DNA from: an uncultured SAR116 cluster alpha proteobacterium | Lineage (GTDB): Bacteria > Pseudomonadota > Alphaproteobacteria > Puniceispirillales > Marisalimonadaceae | Direction of reading: 5' to 3' | NCBI GenBank assembly: GCA_902616615.1 | Contig: CACMTN010000005.1 | Coordinates: 35,277 to 99,276 of the forward strand | DNA: 64,000 bases | Shown: piece after piece, positions 27,139 through 36,716 of the stretch | Layout of the letters: each line of letters begins with the position of its first letter | Numbering within the stretch: the first letter of the stretch is position 1 | The notes under the pieces: generated by a model | Database searches by the model: none | The model's input: only the letters and a program-made list of their open reading frames with translations | What the model was told of the DNA's origin: nothing | Made by a program: the position numbers and the translations under genes

Positions 27139-28734
27139 ATGAAAATTTTTTATAAAATTTTTGGTTCTTTTAAGTTTTCATTTATTCCACCTTTAATGAT
27201 TTATCTAGCTGCGGGTGTGTCAGGCATTACAAATATAGTTGGTCTGTTTTTTGTAAAAGAGTATTTAGATCTATCTGCAGTTTTTCTTGCTGGATTAGGT
27301 TTTTGGGCTGGTCTTCCGTGGGTGTTAAAAATGCCTTTGGGACATTTAGTTGATATTCTTTGGAAGTTTAAATCTATTCTTGTAATAGTAGGTGCACTAG
27401 TAATGGCAGCTAGTAGCTTAATTATGTTTTTTCTTATTCAATATAAATCTGAAATGATAGCTATTTTTAATGCAGAAACATGGTTTGTCATTTCAACTTT
27501 ACTAGCTCCTATTGGATTTGTTCTTCAAGACGTTGTTGCAGACGCAATGACAGTTGAGGCTGTACCTAAAACTGACGATCAAGGAAATGAAATAAGTTTT
27601 AATGAGTTGAAATCTATGAATGTTTCAATGCAACTTCTCGGAAGAGTATCTATCATTTTTGGTACTTTACTTGTATCAATGATTAATTTATTTGTTTTTT
27701 CAAACTCTTCAGATATGACCGAATTAGAAAAAGTCACCGCATATGGAAATATTTACTTATACTCTTTAATAGTTCCTATAATATCTGTATCAGGTATATT
27801 TTTATCATATTTTAATCAGCAAAAAAGATATAAATTACTTATTAGTAATGGTATTAATCCTGTAAAAGCTGCAAATATAATATTTAATATTCCAGAAGTA
27901 ACTAAGCCCAATTTATTAATAATAATAGGCTCCATATTTTTTGTAATATTTACTCTACTTGTTGGAACTTCTAAAATGGCTCTTTCACAAGAAATCGTTT
28001 TCGTTGGTTCATTTATGATAATTTTGTTTTTACTATTTAAGTTATCAAATGAATTAGATGCCAATGCCAAAAAAATGTTAATTGGAACTGCTATAATTAT
28101 ATTTGTTTTCAGAGCAATGCCAGGTGTCGGTCAAGGAGGAAGTTGGTTTGAAATAGATATTTTAGGTTTTGATCAAGAGTTTTTATCATTACTTGGATTA
28201 ATAGCATCTTTCCTTACCATTTTAGGTATATTTGTTTTAAGACCGTTAATGGAAAAGTCTTCAATGACTAGATTAATAGTTATACTTTCAATTGCTGGCT
28301 CTTTCTTTATTTTACCATCAATTGCAATGTTTTATGGGTTTCACGAATTCACATCGAAATTTACAAATGGATTTGTAGATGCTCGTTTTATCGCTATTTT
28401 TAATACAGCATTAGAGAGTCCATTAGGCCAAGTATCAATGATACCTATTCTTGCTTGGATAGCGCAATCAGCTCCTAATCATTTAAAGGCCACATTCTTT
28501 GCTGTTTTAGCTAGTTTTACTAATTTGGCTCTTTCGGCAAGTAATTTAGGTACTAAATATTTAAATCAAATATATGTAATAACCAGAGAAGTAAAAAATG
28601 ATATTGGAATTATAAAAACACCAGCAGACTATTCAGAACTTGGCATTTTATTAATTATTGTTTGTGCTTTAACTCTTACTGTTCCAATTTTAGTAACATA
28701 CATAGTCAAAAAATTGAAATTACTGTCATATTAA
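27139..28734 (+). CDS. BT1/folate-biopterin transporter-like MFS protein
   Basis: A 531-residue multi-pass membrane protein with about twelve hydrophobic helices. The N-terminal GITNIVGLFFVKEYLDLS, GLPWVLKMPLGHLVDIL and the mid-protein LQDVVADAMTVEAV resemble the folate/biopterin transporter (BT1) branch of the major facilitator superfamily, where a conserved DxxxD-type motif occurs. The substrate could be folate, pterin or another cofactor precursor. It is divergent from the cyclase (about 95-base gap) and convergent with the YeiH-type gene. The family assignment is by pattern only. Confidence 0.68.
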   Translation: MKIFYKIFGSFKFSFIPPLMIYLAAGVSGITNIVGLFFVKEYLDLSAVFLAGLGFWAGLPWVLKMPLGHLVDILWKFKSILVIVGALVMAASSLIMFFLIQYKSEMIAIFNAETWFVISTLLAPIGFVLQDVVADAMTVEAVPKTDDQGNEISFNELKSMNVSMQLLGRVSIIFGTLLVSMINLFVFSNSSDMTELEKVTAYGNIYLYSLIVPIISVSGIFLSYFNQQKRYKLLISNGINPVKAANIIFNIPEVTKPNLLIIIGSIFFVIFTLLVGTSKMALSQEIVFVGSFMIILFLLFKLSNELDANAKKMLIGTAIIIFVFRAMPGVGQGGSWFEIDILGFDQEFLSLLGLIASFLTILGIFVLRPLMEKSSMTRLIVILSIAGSFFILPSIAMFYGFHEFTSKFTNGFVDARFIAIFNTALESPLGQVSMIPILAWIAQSAPNHLKATFFAVLASFTNLALSASNLGTKYLNQIYVITREVKNDIGIIKTPADYSELGILLIIVCALTLTVPILVTYIVKKLKLLSY

Positions 28735-28752
28735 ATTCTTTAGTAAAACAGT

Positions 28753-29784
28753 TTAATAAAGATACACAATACTTACAAAACCAACTGTAGCTGATGCTAC
28801 AAATCCAATAATCAATGGCTTAAAACCAAGTTTAAACATGCTTTTTAGATTTGTTTGTAATCCAAGAGCCACCATTGAAAACAGGATACAATAAATTGAG
28901 ATTTCTTTGAAAAAAACTAATGAATGTTTCCAGTAAAAGAACATATTATTATCTATAAACAAATGATCTCCTAGTGTTCTTACAAAAGATAAAATTATAA
29001 ATCCTAAAACAAAAAATGGAAAAAAATCTTTTATTGAACTTTTCATAACAACTTTTTTTTCTTTGCTATAAATATAAGCAATCAAAGGAATTAAAAGTAT
29101 TAAAAATGAATTCCTTAAAAGTTTTGTTGTCATAGCAGAATTGAGAGCTTCTTCACTATTATACATATCTGAATAAATTACACTTGCAGCACTTACTTGA
29201 GCGGTATCATGAATTGCTGTACCAAGAAAAATACCCGCAAGATCTGGTGACAAATTAAAATAATAGTTTGCTATATATGGATAAAAAAACACAGCAATAA
29301 TTCCAAATAGTGTAACAACACCTACTGCGTAACTTGTTTGATCTTTGTCAGTTTTTATTATTGTAGAAGTTGCAATAACTGCAGTTACACCGCAAATGCA
29401 AGTTCCCATGGTGATTAAATAACCTAAAACATTAGGAATTTTAAATAGATTACATAAAAATTTTATAATGATAAATGCTATTATAATATTCATAATAATT
29501 AAAAAAATAGCTGTAAAACCATAATTAAAAAGTTCAGACAAGCTTAAACTCAAGCCAAGAAAAGATATCCCAATTCTTAATAGTTTTTTTAAACAAAAAT
29601 TTGCAAATGGTTCAATCTTTTTAAAAGAATAAATATTTCCTAAGACCAAACCAAGAAAAATACACATGAAAGCAGATGAAATTAATATATCTTTAGAAGA
29701 TAAAAATTGACATATAAAAATAGAAAAAACAACTAAGCTAGAAATAGTTATAGCGCCAATTATATTTTGCCTAATAAAATTCAT
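28753..29784 (-). CDS. YeiH/UPF0324-family integral membrane protein
   Basis: A 343-residue multi-pass membrane protein with about nine to eleven hydrophobic helices. Conserved blocks GVTAVIATSTIIKTDKDQTSYAV and GTAIHDTAQVSAAS are the signature of the YeiH (conserved hypothetical 698) family. That family has been suggested to export sulfate, but the function is not established. Convergent with the BT1-like gene. Start ATG at 29784; no strong ribosome-binding site is visible. Confidence 0.83.
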   Translation of the reverse strand: MNFIRQNIIGAITISSLVVFSIFICQFLSSKDILISSAFMCIFLGLVLGNIYSFKKIEPFANFCLKKLLRIGISFLGLSLSLSELFNYGFTAIFLIIMNIIIAFIIIKFLCNLFKIPNVLGYLITMGTCICGVTAVIATSTIIKTDKDQTSYAVGVVTLFGIIAVFFYPYIANYYFNLSPDLAGIFLGTAIHDTAQVSAASVIYSDMYNSEEALNSAMTTKLLRNSFLILLIPLIAYIYSKEKKVVMKSSIKDFFPFFVLGFIILSFVRTLGDHLFIDNNMFFYWKHSLVFFKEISIYCILFSMVALGLQTNLKSMFKLGFKPLIIGFVASATVGFVSIVYLY

Positions 29785-29832
29785 AATAGAATATCTATCA
29801 TAAAAGATACGCTAAAACAGAAAATTTAATGC

Positions 29833-30063
29833 TTATTTTAGAAAATATTTTAAATTTTCTTCTTCTTTGCGTTTATTTAAAGCTCTATCAATTATCACAC
29901 TTGACATAATTTTGGTAATAGCTGATCGTTTGCAATTTAAATTTTTTTGAGCTTGCTCAACTTCTTCTTTCTTATCCCAAACACGAATAACTCCGTCATT
30001 CATATCTTTTACTAAATACCAGTCATTATCTTTTTCGGATGACCATACCTTTATACCATACAT
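29833..30063 (-). CDS. Hypothetical protein, 76 residues
   Basis: A small, soluble, charged protein of unrecognised family. The start ATG 30063 is preceded by GGAG seven bases upstream, a strong ribosome-binding site. The N-terminal half reads MYGIKVWSSEKDNDWYLVKD with several aromatic residues, and the rest is helical and Lys/Glu-rich. It lies 60 bases downstream of the ligase-associated repair genes on the same strand and might be part of that transcript. Function unknown. Confidence 0.65.
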   Translation of the reverse strand: MYGIKVWSSEKDNDWYLVKDMNDGVIRVWDKKEEVEQAQKNLNCKRSAITKIMSSVIIDRALNKRKEEENLKYFLK

Positions 30064-30123
30064 TTCAAATCTCCATAAATAGGTAAATATGAAGATGCAA
30101 GAATGATACCAAAATGCTAAACA

Positions 30124-30789
30124 TTAAATTTCAACTTCTTTACTTGTAAATTTATAAATAGATTTTTTTGTAAGCATGTATACGTAAGATTTATGGTTCA
30201 CAAATGGTTTCAAAGCTGGATCATTTATATTTAAGCCTCCAGTATATGTGCCAAATGATGGTAAGATGATGTGATTATTTGTATGTAACAAACATTTCGC
30301 TGTAATTTTTTTAATACTTGATTTTATCGTAGCAACGGGGTGAAAATGACCAGATATTTGAAATATACTTTTTTGCAAGGCTTGATGAATAAAATGTATA
30401 TCATCAATAACATATTCATTTAACAAATTTATATTATCAATTTTTAACTTATTCTCATGATTTCCAAGAATAAAAATGACTTCGTATTTCTTTATGAGTG
30501 AATTAAAAAGAAAAAAAGCTTTTTCAGGCATCCTATTAAACGCATTTTTATCATGAAAAGTATCGCCAAGAAGGATAACTTTTTTTATATTATGATTTTT
30601 AATTCCTTTAAAAAGTTTTTTTAGTGTCTCTTCGCTATCATAAGGTGGTAAAAATTGTCCAGAATAGCCAAAACTACTTCCTTTTTCGAGGTGTAGATCA
30701 GAAATAATTGCAATTTGCTTGTGGAACCAAAATAAGATGCCCTCGTTACTAATTTGAAATTTGTGTTTATTGAAAATTATAGTCTTCAA
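30124..30789 (-). CDS. pdeM: Ligase-associated DNA-damage-response metallophosphoesterase PdeM
   Basis: A 221-residue calcineurin-like nuclease/phosphodiesterase of the ligase-associated type. Metal motifs are ISDLHLEKGSSF (Asp31, His33), LLGDTFHDKN, ILGNHENK and ISGHFHP, all present. Characterised homologues are Mn-dependent DNA nucleases. The start is TTG 30789, inside the TTGA overlap with the helicase stop codon, which implies translational coupling. It forms one arm of a four-gene repair island with the helicase, exonuclease and ATP-dependent ligase. Confidence 0.92.
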   Translation of the reverse strand: MKTIIFNKHKFQISNEGILFWFHKQIAIISDLHLEKGSSFGYSGQFLPPYDSEETLKKLFKGIKNHNIKKVILLGDTFHDKNAFNRMPEKAFFLFNSLIKKYEVIFILGNHENKLKIDNINLLNEYVIDDIHFIHQALQKSIFQISGHFHPVATIKSSIKKITAKCLLHTNNHIILPSFGTYTGGLNINDPALKPFVNHKSYVYMLTKKSIYKFTSKEVEI

Positions 30790-33209
30790 TTCAAACCAAC
30801 TTCACTCAACATTTCATTCTCAAGTTCTTCAAGTAAATATTCTTCCATTTCAGATTTATCAATAGTTTGTCTATTGATTTCTAATATTAGGGGTACTGCC
30901 AATGGTGAAATTCTATCAAGTTTTTCATGAGCAATATTTTTTTCAATTCTTTTCAAAAATTCACTCAATCTATCTAAATCTATTAATCCTCTATAACAAT
31001 CTTCTCTTGCTACTTCTAATAAAAGATGCTTTGGTTCATGTTTTTTAAGAACATTGAAAATTAAATCAGAATTGAACAAAACCTGTTTGCCAGTTTTTTT
31101 CTGACCAGGTATTGAACGCTCAATTAAACCTGAAATAATAGCTGCGTCTCTAAAATTTTTTTTCAGTAATGGTGTTTCTTCTAACCATTCATATAAATCA
31201 TCTAACATAAGATCATCATTTAGAATAATATTTACATCTGTGACCTCATTAATTGACCATATAGCTAAGGCATAATCTGTTACAACAAAACTGATTGGTT
31301 TATAGCCAATGCGTTGCATTTTTTTTGACATTAAAAAACCAAGTGTTTGATTGGCATTCCTTCCTTCAAAAGTATAACAAATTAAAAAAAATCTTTTTTT
31401 GCCTCTCATTAAACGAGGGAATGTTTCAACTAAAAGTCCGTTTAAGGATGGTAAATTTGAAAATTTTGATTGTAGCTTTAACCATTCATTAATTTGACTT
31501 GGAAAATTTTTCCAATTTTTTTTTTTGCTCAATAATTTTCTTACTTCAATTGAAAGTTCTGTGCTTAAAGGTAATCTACCTCCAGCATAAGACGGTATTT
31601 TAGGTTGTGTATGACTTGTTGATTTAACAATAACACTATTATTTGAAATACTTTGATATTCTAAAACTCTACCACTAAATAAAAAAGTATCTCCTTCATT
31701 TAATCCTTCTATAAACCATTCTTCCACTTGACCTAAGGTTCTATTCCCTAATTTTACTTTAAGCATATAAGATTCAACAATAGTTCCTACATTTAATCTA
31801 TATCTATTTCGTATACTTTTATTTTTAATTGCATAAAATTTATCTTTATTAATTCCTATCTTTGAATATTGTTCATAATGTTTCAGTGAATATCCTCCGT
31901 TCTTCACGAACTCTAAAACTTCAAAAAACTTAATTTTTGTTAAATTTCTATATGGCCATGCATTTATGACTTGATTATACAGCTCATCAACTTGAAATGG
32001 TCCACTACAAGCAACACCTAAAATATGCTGGGCAAGAACGTCTAAGCTCCCTTTTTTTTCTTTTGTTTCATCTAACAACTTATTTTTAATTGAATTTATT
32101 GCAGATAAACATTCTAAATATTCAAATCTATTAGATGGAACTAAAAGCGCATTTGAAGGTTCATCAAATCTATGATTACTTCTTCCTATGCGTTGTAAAA
32201 ATCTTGAAATCCCCTTAGGTGACCCAATTTGAACAACTAAATCAACATCTCCCCAATCAATTCCAAGATCTAAAGAACTTGTTGCTACTACACAGTCAAT
32301 TTTTCCTAAAGACATTAAGCTTTCTACTTTTCTTCTTATTTCTTTTTCTAGACTTCCATGATGAATGGCAATTCTTAAATTATTATCATTTTCTTGCCAA
32401 AGTTTATTAAAAACTAACTCTGCTTGTGCTCTCGTGTTGACAAAAACAATTGTCAAAGATGATTTTTTTATTTTTTGGTATATATCTCTAATTGCATAAC
32501 TAGCCATATGACCAGACCAAGGAACTCTATTGTTGGTTTCTAAAATATCTATTTTAGGGACAGATGTTTCTTCGACATTTAAAGTTTTAGCCTTTTTTTT
32601 TGAAGTTAGAAATTTTAAAACAGCATTTTTATTTTTTACAGTCGCGGATAAACCTATTCTTTTACAATTTGGACTTATTGAACTAATTCTAGATAAATTA
32701 AGTGAAAGTAAATCACCTCTTTTCGTATTGACTAGAGTATGTATTTCATCAATAACCAAATATTTTAGATTATTAAAATAATCTTTTGATTCCTTGTGTG
32801 ATAATAATAAAGCCAATGATTCAGGAGTAGTCATTAGCATATCAGGGGGTAAAACCTTTTGCCTATTTTTTTTGTAAGCTGAAGTGTCCCCTGTTCTTGT
32901 CTCAACTCTTATATCCAAGCCTTGATCTTCGATAGGACTTGTTAAATTTCTATGGACATCGATGGTAAGAGCTTTAAGAGGAGAAATATATAGTGTATGC
33001 AAATTATTTTTTTTTGGTTTATTATTAATTAAATCATTTAGTGATGGTAAAAAACCAGCTAGTGTTTTACCTCCTCCAGTAGGAGCAACCAGTAGAACAT
33101 CATAACCTTTCTCAGATAAATTCAAAGTTTCAATTTGATGATTATAAATGGCCCAATTATTTTTTTTTAGCCAATTATCAATAGGTTCAATCTTTAAAAT
33201 ATCTGACAT
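30786..33209 (-). CDS. Ligase-associated DEXH-box helicase (Lhr-Core type)
   Basis: An 807-residue superfamily 2 helicase. Walker A is TGGGKT (44-49), the Walker B/DEIH motif is VIDEIHTL, and the C-terminal RecA domain carries RIGRSNHR. After it come the winged-helix and beta-barrel regions typical of Lhr-core enzymes, with no further domain. In characterised homologues this is a 3'-5' DNA translocase and RNA:DNA helicase of the ligase-associated repair cluster. It overlaps pdeM by four bases and is divergent from the exonuclease, with only 17 bases between start codons and no clear ribosome-binding site. Confidence 0.92.
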   Translation of the reverse strand: MSDILKIEPIDNWLKKNNWAIYNHQIETLNLSEKGYDVLLVAPTGGGKTLAGFLPSLNDLINNKPKKNNLHTLYISPLKALTIDVHRNLTSPIEDQGLDIRVETRTGDTSAYKKNRQKVLPPDMLMTTPESLALLLSHKESKDYFNNLKYLVIDEIHTLVNTKRGDLLSLNLSRISSISPNCKRIGLSATVKNKNAVLKFLTSKKKAKTLNVEETSVPKIDILETNNRVPWSGHMASYAIRDIYQKIKKSSLTIVFVNTRAQAELVFNKLWQENDNNLRIAIHHGSLEKEIRRKVESLMSLGKIDCVVATSSLDLGIDWGDVDLVVQIGSPKGISRFLQRIGRSNHRFDEPSNALLVPSNRFEYLECLSAINSIKNKLLDETKEKKGSLDVLAQHILGVACSGPFQVDELYNQVINAWPYRNLTKIKFFEVLEFVKNGGYSLKHYEQYSKIGINKDKFYAIKNKSIRNRYRLNVGTIVESYMLKVKLGNRTLGQVEEWFIEGLNEGDTFLFSGRVLEYQSISNNSVIVKSTSHTQPKIPSYAGGRLPLSTELSIEVRKLLSKKKNWKNFPSQINEWLKLQSKFSNLPSLNGLLVETFPRLMRGKKRFFLICYTFEGRNANQTLGFLMSKKMQRIGYKPISFVVTDYALAIWSINEVTDVNIILNDDLMLDDLYEWLEETPLLKKNFRDAAIISGLIERSIPGQKKTGKQVLFNSDLIFNVLKKHEPKHLLLEVAREDCYRGLIDLDRLSEFLKRIEKNIAHEKLDRISPLAVPLILEINRQTIDKSEMEEYLLEELENEMLSEVGLN

Positions 33210-33226
33210 TATTATATATTACTATA

Positions 33227-34216
33227 ATGAAATGGATTAATGAAAATTTATATATATCTCCAATCAATACATATATTGATCCCTCTAAGCCAGTGGAAAA
33301 TGCAATTATAACACATGGACATGCTGACCACGCCAAACCCGGTCATAAAAATGTCTTAGCAACAAAAGAGACAATAAACATTATGAAAATAAGGTATGGT
33401 GAAAATTGTGCAGAAAATTTTCAAGAGTTGCCATTAAATAGAACATTAAAGATTGACAACGTTAACATCACCTTTTATCCCTCAGGACACATATTAGGAA
33501 GTGTCCAAGTATTAGCAGAATACAAAGGAGAAAAAATAAATTTTACTGGAGATTATAAAACTAAAAAGGATAAAACTTGTGAGAATTTTGAGCCTGTAAG
33601 ATGTCATACTTTAGTAACTGAAGCAACTTTTGGACTTCCTGTTTTTCAACATCCAAATGAACATAATGAGATAAAAAAACTACTTAGATCTCTACAATTA
33701 TTTCCAGAAAGACCTCACCTAGTTGGAGTTTATGCGCTTGGAAAGGCACAAAGAATAATAGGTTTATTAAGACAACAAAGATATGATAAGGAAATTTTTA
33801 TACATGGAGCATTAGAAAAATTATGTAATTATTATATAAAAGAAAATGTTTTTTTAGGAAAATTTTCAAAAACAAATCTTAAAGACAAAAAAGAATATCA
33901 AGGTGAAATTATTCTTGCTCCGCCATCTGCAATAAAAAATGTATGGTCTAGAAAATTCGAAGATCCAATTATTTGTCAAGCCTCTGGGTGGATGTCAATT
34001 AAACAAAGAGCTAAACAAAGTTTAATAGAGCTTCCTCTTATTATTTCTGATCATGCAGATTGGAATGAGTTAACTGATTATATAAAATTAACACGTGCTG
34101 AAAATGTTTATGTGACTCATGGTAGAGAGGAAGCAATAGTGCATTGGTGTAAAATGAATAATATAAATGGATTAGCATTATCCTTATCTGGAAGAGAAGA
34201 TGAGGAGGATTTGTGA
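33227..34216 (+). CDS. Ligase-associated DNA exonuclease (metallo-beta-lactamase/CPSF-like fold)
   Basis: A 329-residue metallo-beta-lactamase-fold nuclease. The HGHADHAKPG motif (His30, His32, Asp34, His35) supplies the metal site. GHILGSV and DYK residues follow, and late ISDHADWNEL and TVHG-like VTHGREEA complete the CPSF-like set. It belongs to the ligase-associated DNA repair cluster and would process DNA ends. It overlaps the ligase gene by four bases (GTG/TGA), with a strong GAGGAGG site just upstream that serves the ligase. Its own leader has no clear ribosome-binding site. Confidence 0.91.
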   Translation: MKWINENLYISPINTYIDPSKPVENAIITHGHADHAKPGHKNVLATKETINIMKIRYGENCAENFQELPLNRTLKIDNVNITFYPSGHILGSVQVLAEYKGEKINFTGDYKTKKDKTCENFEPVRCHTLVTEATFGLPVFQHPNEHNEIKKLLRSLQLFPERPHLVGVYALGKAQRIIGLLRQQRYDKEIFIHGALEKLCNYYIKENVFLGKFSKTNLKDKKEYQGEIILAPPSAIKNVWSRKFEDPIICQASGWMSIKQRAKQSLIELPLIISDHADWNELTDYIKLTRAENVYVTHGREEAIVHWCKMNNINGLALSLSGREDEEDL

Positions 34217-35778
34217 GAAGTTTTAGTGAATTAATTGATAAATTGTTATTAACTTCCTCTAGAAACAGGAAAATTGATGTTCTATGTGATTATTTTAAAA
34301 GCACTCCAGATCCAGATAGGGGTTTTGCACTTGCTATTATAACTAATAGTTTAGAATTAAAAAATATTCCAATTTCAAAAATAAAGGAAATTGTGAGAGA
34401 AAACGTTGATGAAGAATTATTTGCATTATCATATGATTATGTTGGTGATCTAGCAGAAACTATTTCTTTAATATGGCCTTATAAAGAAAATGGGCATCTT
34501 CCTCAAATTTCAAAAATGATAAGTATTTTGAAAAATATTAAAAAAGATGAGTTAAGTAAAAAAATACAAACTTTTCTGTCAATAGCAAATGAAACTGAAA
34601 GATGGGCCTTAATTAAATTAATTAGTGGTGGCTTGCGAATAGGTGTTTCATCTAGACTAGCTAAAACTGCATTAGCTAAATTTGGAGATAAAAAACTAGA
34701 TGATATTGAAAAAATATGGCACGGAATTGAAGCTCCATATGAAACCTTATTTAAATGGTTAAATAATTTAGGTCCTATTCCTGAAATTGATCTAAAAAAA
34801 ACTTTTAATCCAATGATGCTTGCAAACCCAATTGAAGAAAACGATTTCACAAATATCAATTCTAAAAACTTTGTTGCAGAATGGAAATGGGATGGAATAA
34901 GAGTACAAATTATTTTAAATGATTTTAACATCAAAATTTTTTCCCGTACTGGAGATGATATAACTCAAACATTCCCTGAGATAAAGTGTCTTCAAGAAGA
35001 ATTAGTGATACTTGATGGAGAGTTATTAGTTGGAAGAGATTATATTCCAATGACTTTTAATATGCTTCAACAAAGATTAAATAGAAAAAAAGTAAGTCTA
35101 AAGCATATTGATGACTTCCCTGCTTTTGTAAAGTTGTATGATATTTTATATTTAAACAATGAGGATTTAAGAGAAAAGAATTGGGCTGAAAGAAGAACAA
35201 TACTTGAGAGTTGGTATAGTAAAAATAAAAATAGATTTTTTGATTTATCAAAAATTATTAATTTTAATAGTTGGAAAAATTTAGCTGAAATTAGGAAAAA
35301 TGAAATTATCGACGATCAGCATGAAGGTTTAATGATAAAAAGTAAGTATAGTCCATATATTTCTGGCCGTCCTAAAGGATATTGGTACAAATGGAAGAAA
35401 GATCCAAAAACTGTTGATGCAATTTTAATGTATGCAGTAAGAGGTCATGGTAAAAGAAGTTCATATTATTCTGACTTTACTTTTGGTTTATGGGATGGAA
35501 ATCAACTATCACCAATTGGGAAAGCATATTTTGGTTTTAATGATAATGAATTAAAAATTTTAGATAAATTTGTTCGTAACAATACGATTAAAAAATTTGG
35601 ACCTGTAAGAGAAGTTGAAAAAACTTTCGTCATTGAAGTTGCTTTTGACTCAGTTAACTCTAGTACAAGGCATAAATCCGGAGTGGCCTTGAGATTTCCT
35701 AGGATCAAGAGATTGAGAGAAGATAAGCCAACAAACGAAGTATTACAACTTTCCGAGTTTAAATTGGAATTTTTGTAA
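34213..35778 (+). CDS. ATP-dependent DNA ligase (ligase-associated repair cluster)
   Basis: A 521-residue ATP-dependent DNA ligase. The adenylation motif is KWDG at 225-228 in AEWKWDGIRVQ, followed by FSRTGDDI, DGELL, EGLMIKS and YWYKWKKDP, the nucleotidyltransferase motifs III to V. The N-terminal 200 residues form the helical DNA-binding domain, and the C-terminus is an OB-fold. No Ku or polymerase domain is attached, so this is the LigC/cisplatin-damage-response type and not LigD. The start is GTG 34213 overlapping the exonuclease stop. It would seal ends made by PdeM and the exonuclease. Confidence 0.93.
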   Translation: MRSFSELIDKLLLTSSRNRKIDVLCDYFKSTPDPDRGFALAIITNSLELKNIPISKIKEIVRENVDEELFALSYDYVGDLAETISLIWPYKENGHLPQISKMISILKNIKKDELSKKIQTFLSIANETERWALIKLISGGLRIGVSSRLAKTALAKFGDKKLDDIEKIWHGIEAPYETLFKWLNNLGPIPEIDLKKTFNPMMLANPIEENDFTNINSKNFVAEWKWDGIRVQIILNDFNIKIFSRTGDDITQTFPEIKCLQEELVILDGELLVGRDYIPMTFNMLQQRLNRKKVSLKHIDDFPAFVKLYDILYLNNEDLREKNWAERRTILESWYSKNKNRFFDLSKIINFNSWKNLAEIRKNEIIDDQHEGLMIKSKYSPYISGRPKGYWYKWKKDPKTVDAILMYAVRGHGKRSSYYSDFTFGLWDGNQLSPIGKAYFGFNDNELKILDKFVRNNTIKKFGPVREVEKTFVIEVAFDSVNSSTRHKSGVALRFPRIKRLREDKPTNEVLQLSEFKLEFL

Positions 35779-35861
35779 AAACTTTTTCACATTAATTATC
35801 TTGAATTAAAAATTTTTATTTTCTAACATTTATAAAAGTATTAATTTCATAGGAGTCAAGT

Positions 35862-36689
35862 ATGTCTGATTTACAAGAATTAATGGTTGGTTCTACAAGA
35901 GTTGTAGCTTTAAAAGACGGTGAGTTAACATTACCTAAGGAAATTCTTCTTAATGTAGATGAAGATACTAGTAAAAAACTTTCTGATGAAAATAATCAGC
36001 TTACAAATAGTCAAATTAATGCTTATTTGATATTCAAAAATGAAAAAATTCTATTAGTTGATGCAGGATGTAGGGATCTATTTGGGCCAACCTGTGGATT
36101 TGTTCATGAAGAAATTGCAAAAGCAAATGTGAAACCTGAAGATATTACTGATATATTTTTTACTCATTTACATCCTGATCATGTAGGTGGATCAATTAAC
36201 AAAGATGGTAAGGCAATTTTTCCAAATGCAACCGTTAATATAATAGAAGATGAACTAAATTTTTGGAGTAAAGATAATTTTGAAGATGTTGAAATAAATG
36301 GGAAAAACATGGCTGATTTAAATAAATCTGTTATTAAAGCATATGGAGAAAATGTAAAAACCATCAAAACTAATGAAGAAATAATTTCGGGGATTTATCC
36401 TATACCACTTCCTGGTCATACACCTGGACATAGTGGATTTAGAATAGATGATGGCAATACTAGTTTTGTACAAATGGGTGATGTTCTTCATACCCCTAAT
36501 TTACAGTTAGCAGACCCAAATATTTCTGTACTTTTCGATATAGATGTAGAACAAGGACTAAAATCAAGAAAACATGCGTTTGATATGGTTTGTAATGATA
36601 GAATAATTTGTTCAGGAGGCCATATTCTAGAGCCAAAATTTGGATATTTGGATAAATTTGGTAATGGATACAAATACGTTGCAATTTAA
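35862..36689 (+). CDS. Metallo-beta-lactamase-fold hydrolase
   Basis: A 275-residue MBL-fold protein. The zinc motif is FFTHLHPDHVGG, followed by PLPGHTPGHSGF and VQMGDVLH, and a final SGGHILEPKF. A GGAG ribosome-binding site precedes the ATG at 35862. It may act as a lactonase, glyoxalase-like or other hydrolase; the substrate is not visible. It stands alone between the ligase and the convergent 609-residue gene. Confidence 0.85.
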   Translation: MSDLQELMVGSTRVVALKDGELTLPKEILLNVDEDTSKKLSDENNQLTNSQINAYLIFKNEKILLVDAGCRDLFGPTCGFVHEEIAKANVKPEDITDIFFTHLHPDHVGGSINKDGKAIFPNATVNIIEDELNFWSKDNFEDVEINGKNMADLNKSVIKAYGENVKTIKTNEEIISGIYPIPLPGHTPGHSGFRIDDGNTSFVQMGDVLHTPNLQLADPNISVLFDIDVEQGLKSRKHAFDMVCNDRIICSGGHILEPKFGYLDKFGNGYKYVAI

Positions 36690-36716
36690 ATAAATAAAAT
36701 AAATTAATTTGATAAG

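Noticed and set aside
33211..33228. TATAAT-like hexamers in the helicase/exonuclease gap
   Set aside because: Both sit within two bases of, or overlap, the start codons, so they cannot be -10 boxes for those starts as annotated.
34503..34934. 143-residue minus-strand frame inside the DNA ligase gene
   Set aside because: Antisense to conserved ligase motifs, without an initiation signal or recognisable domain.
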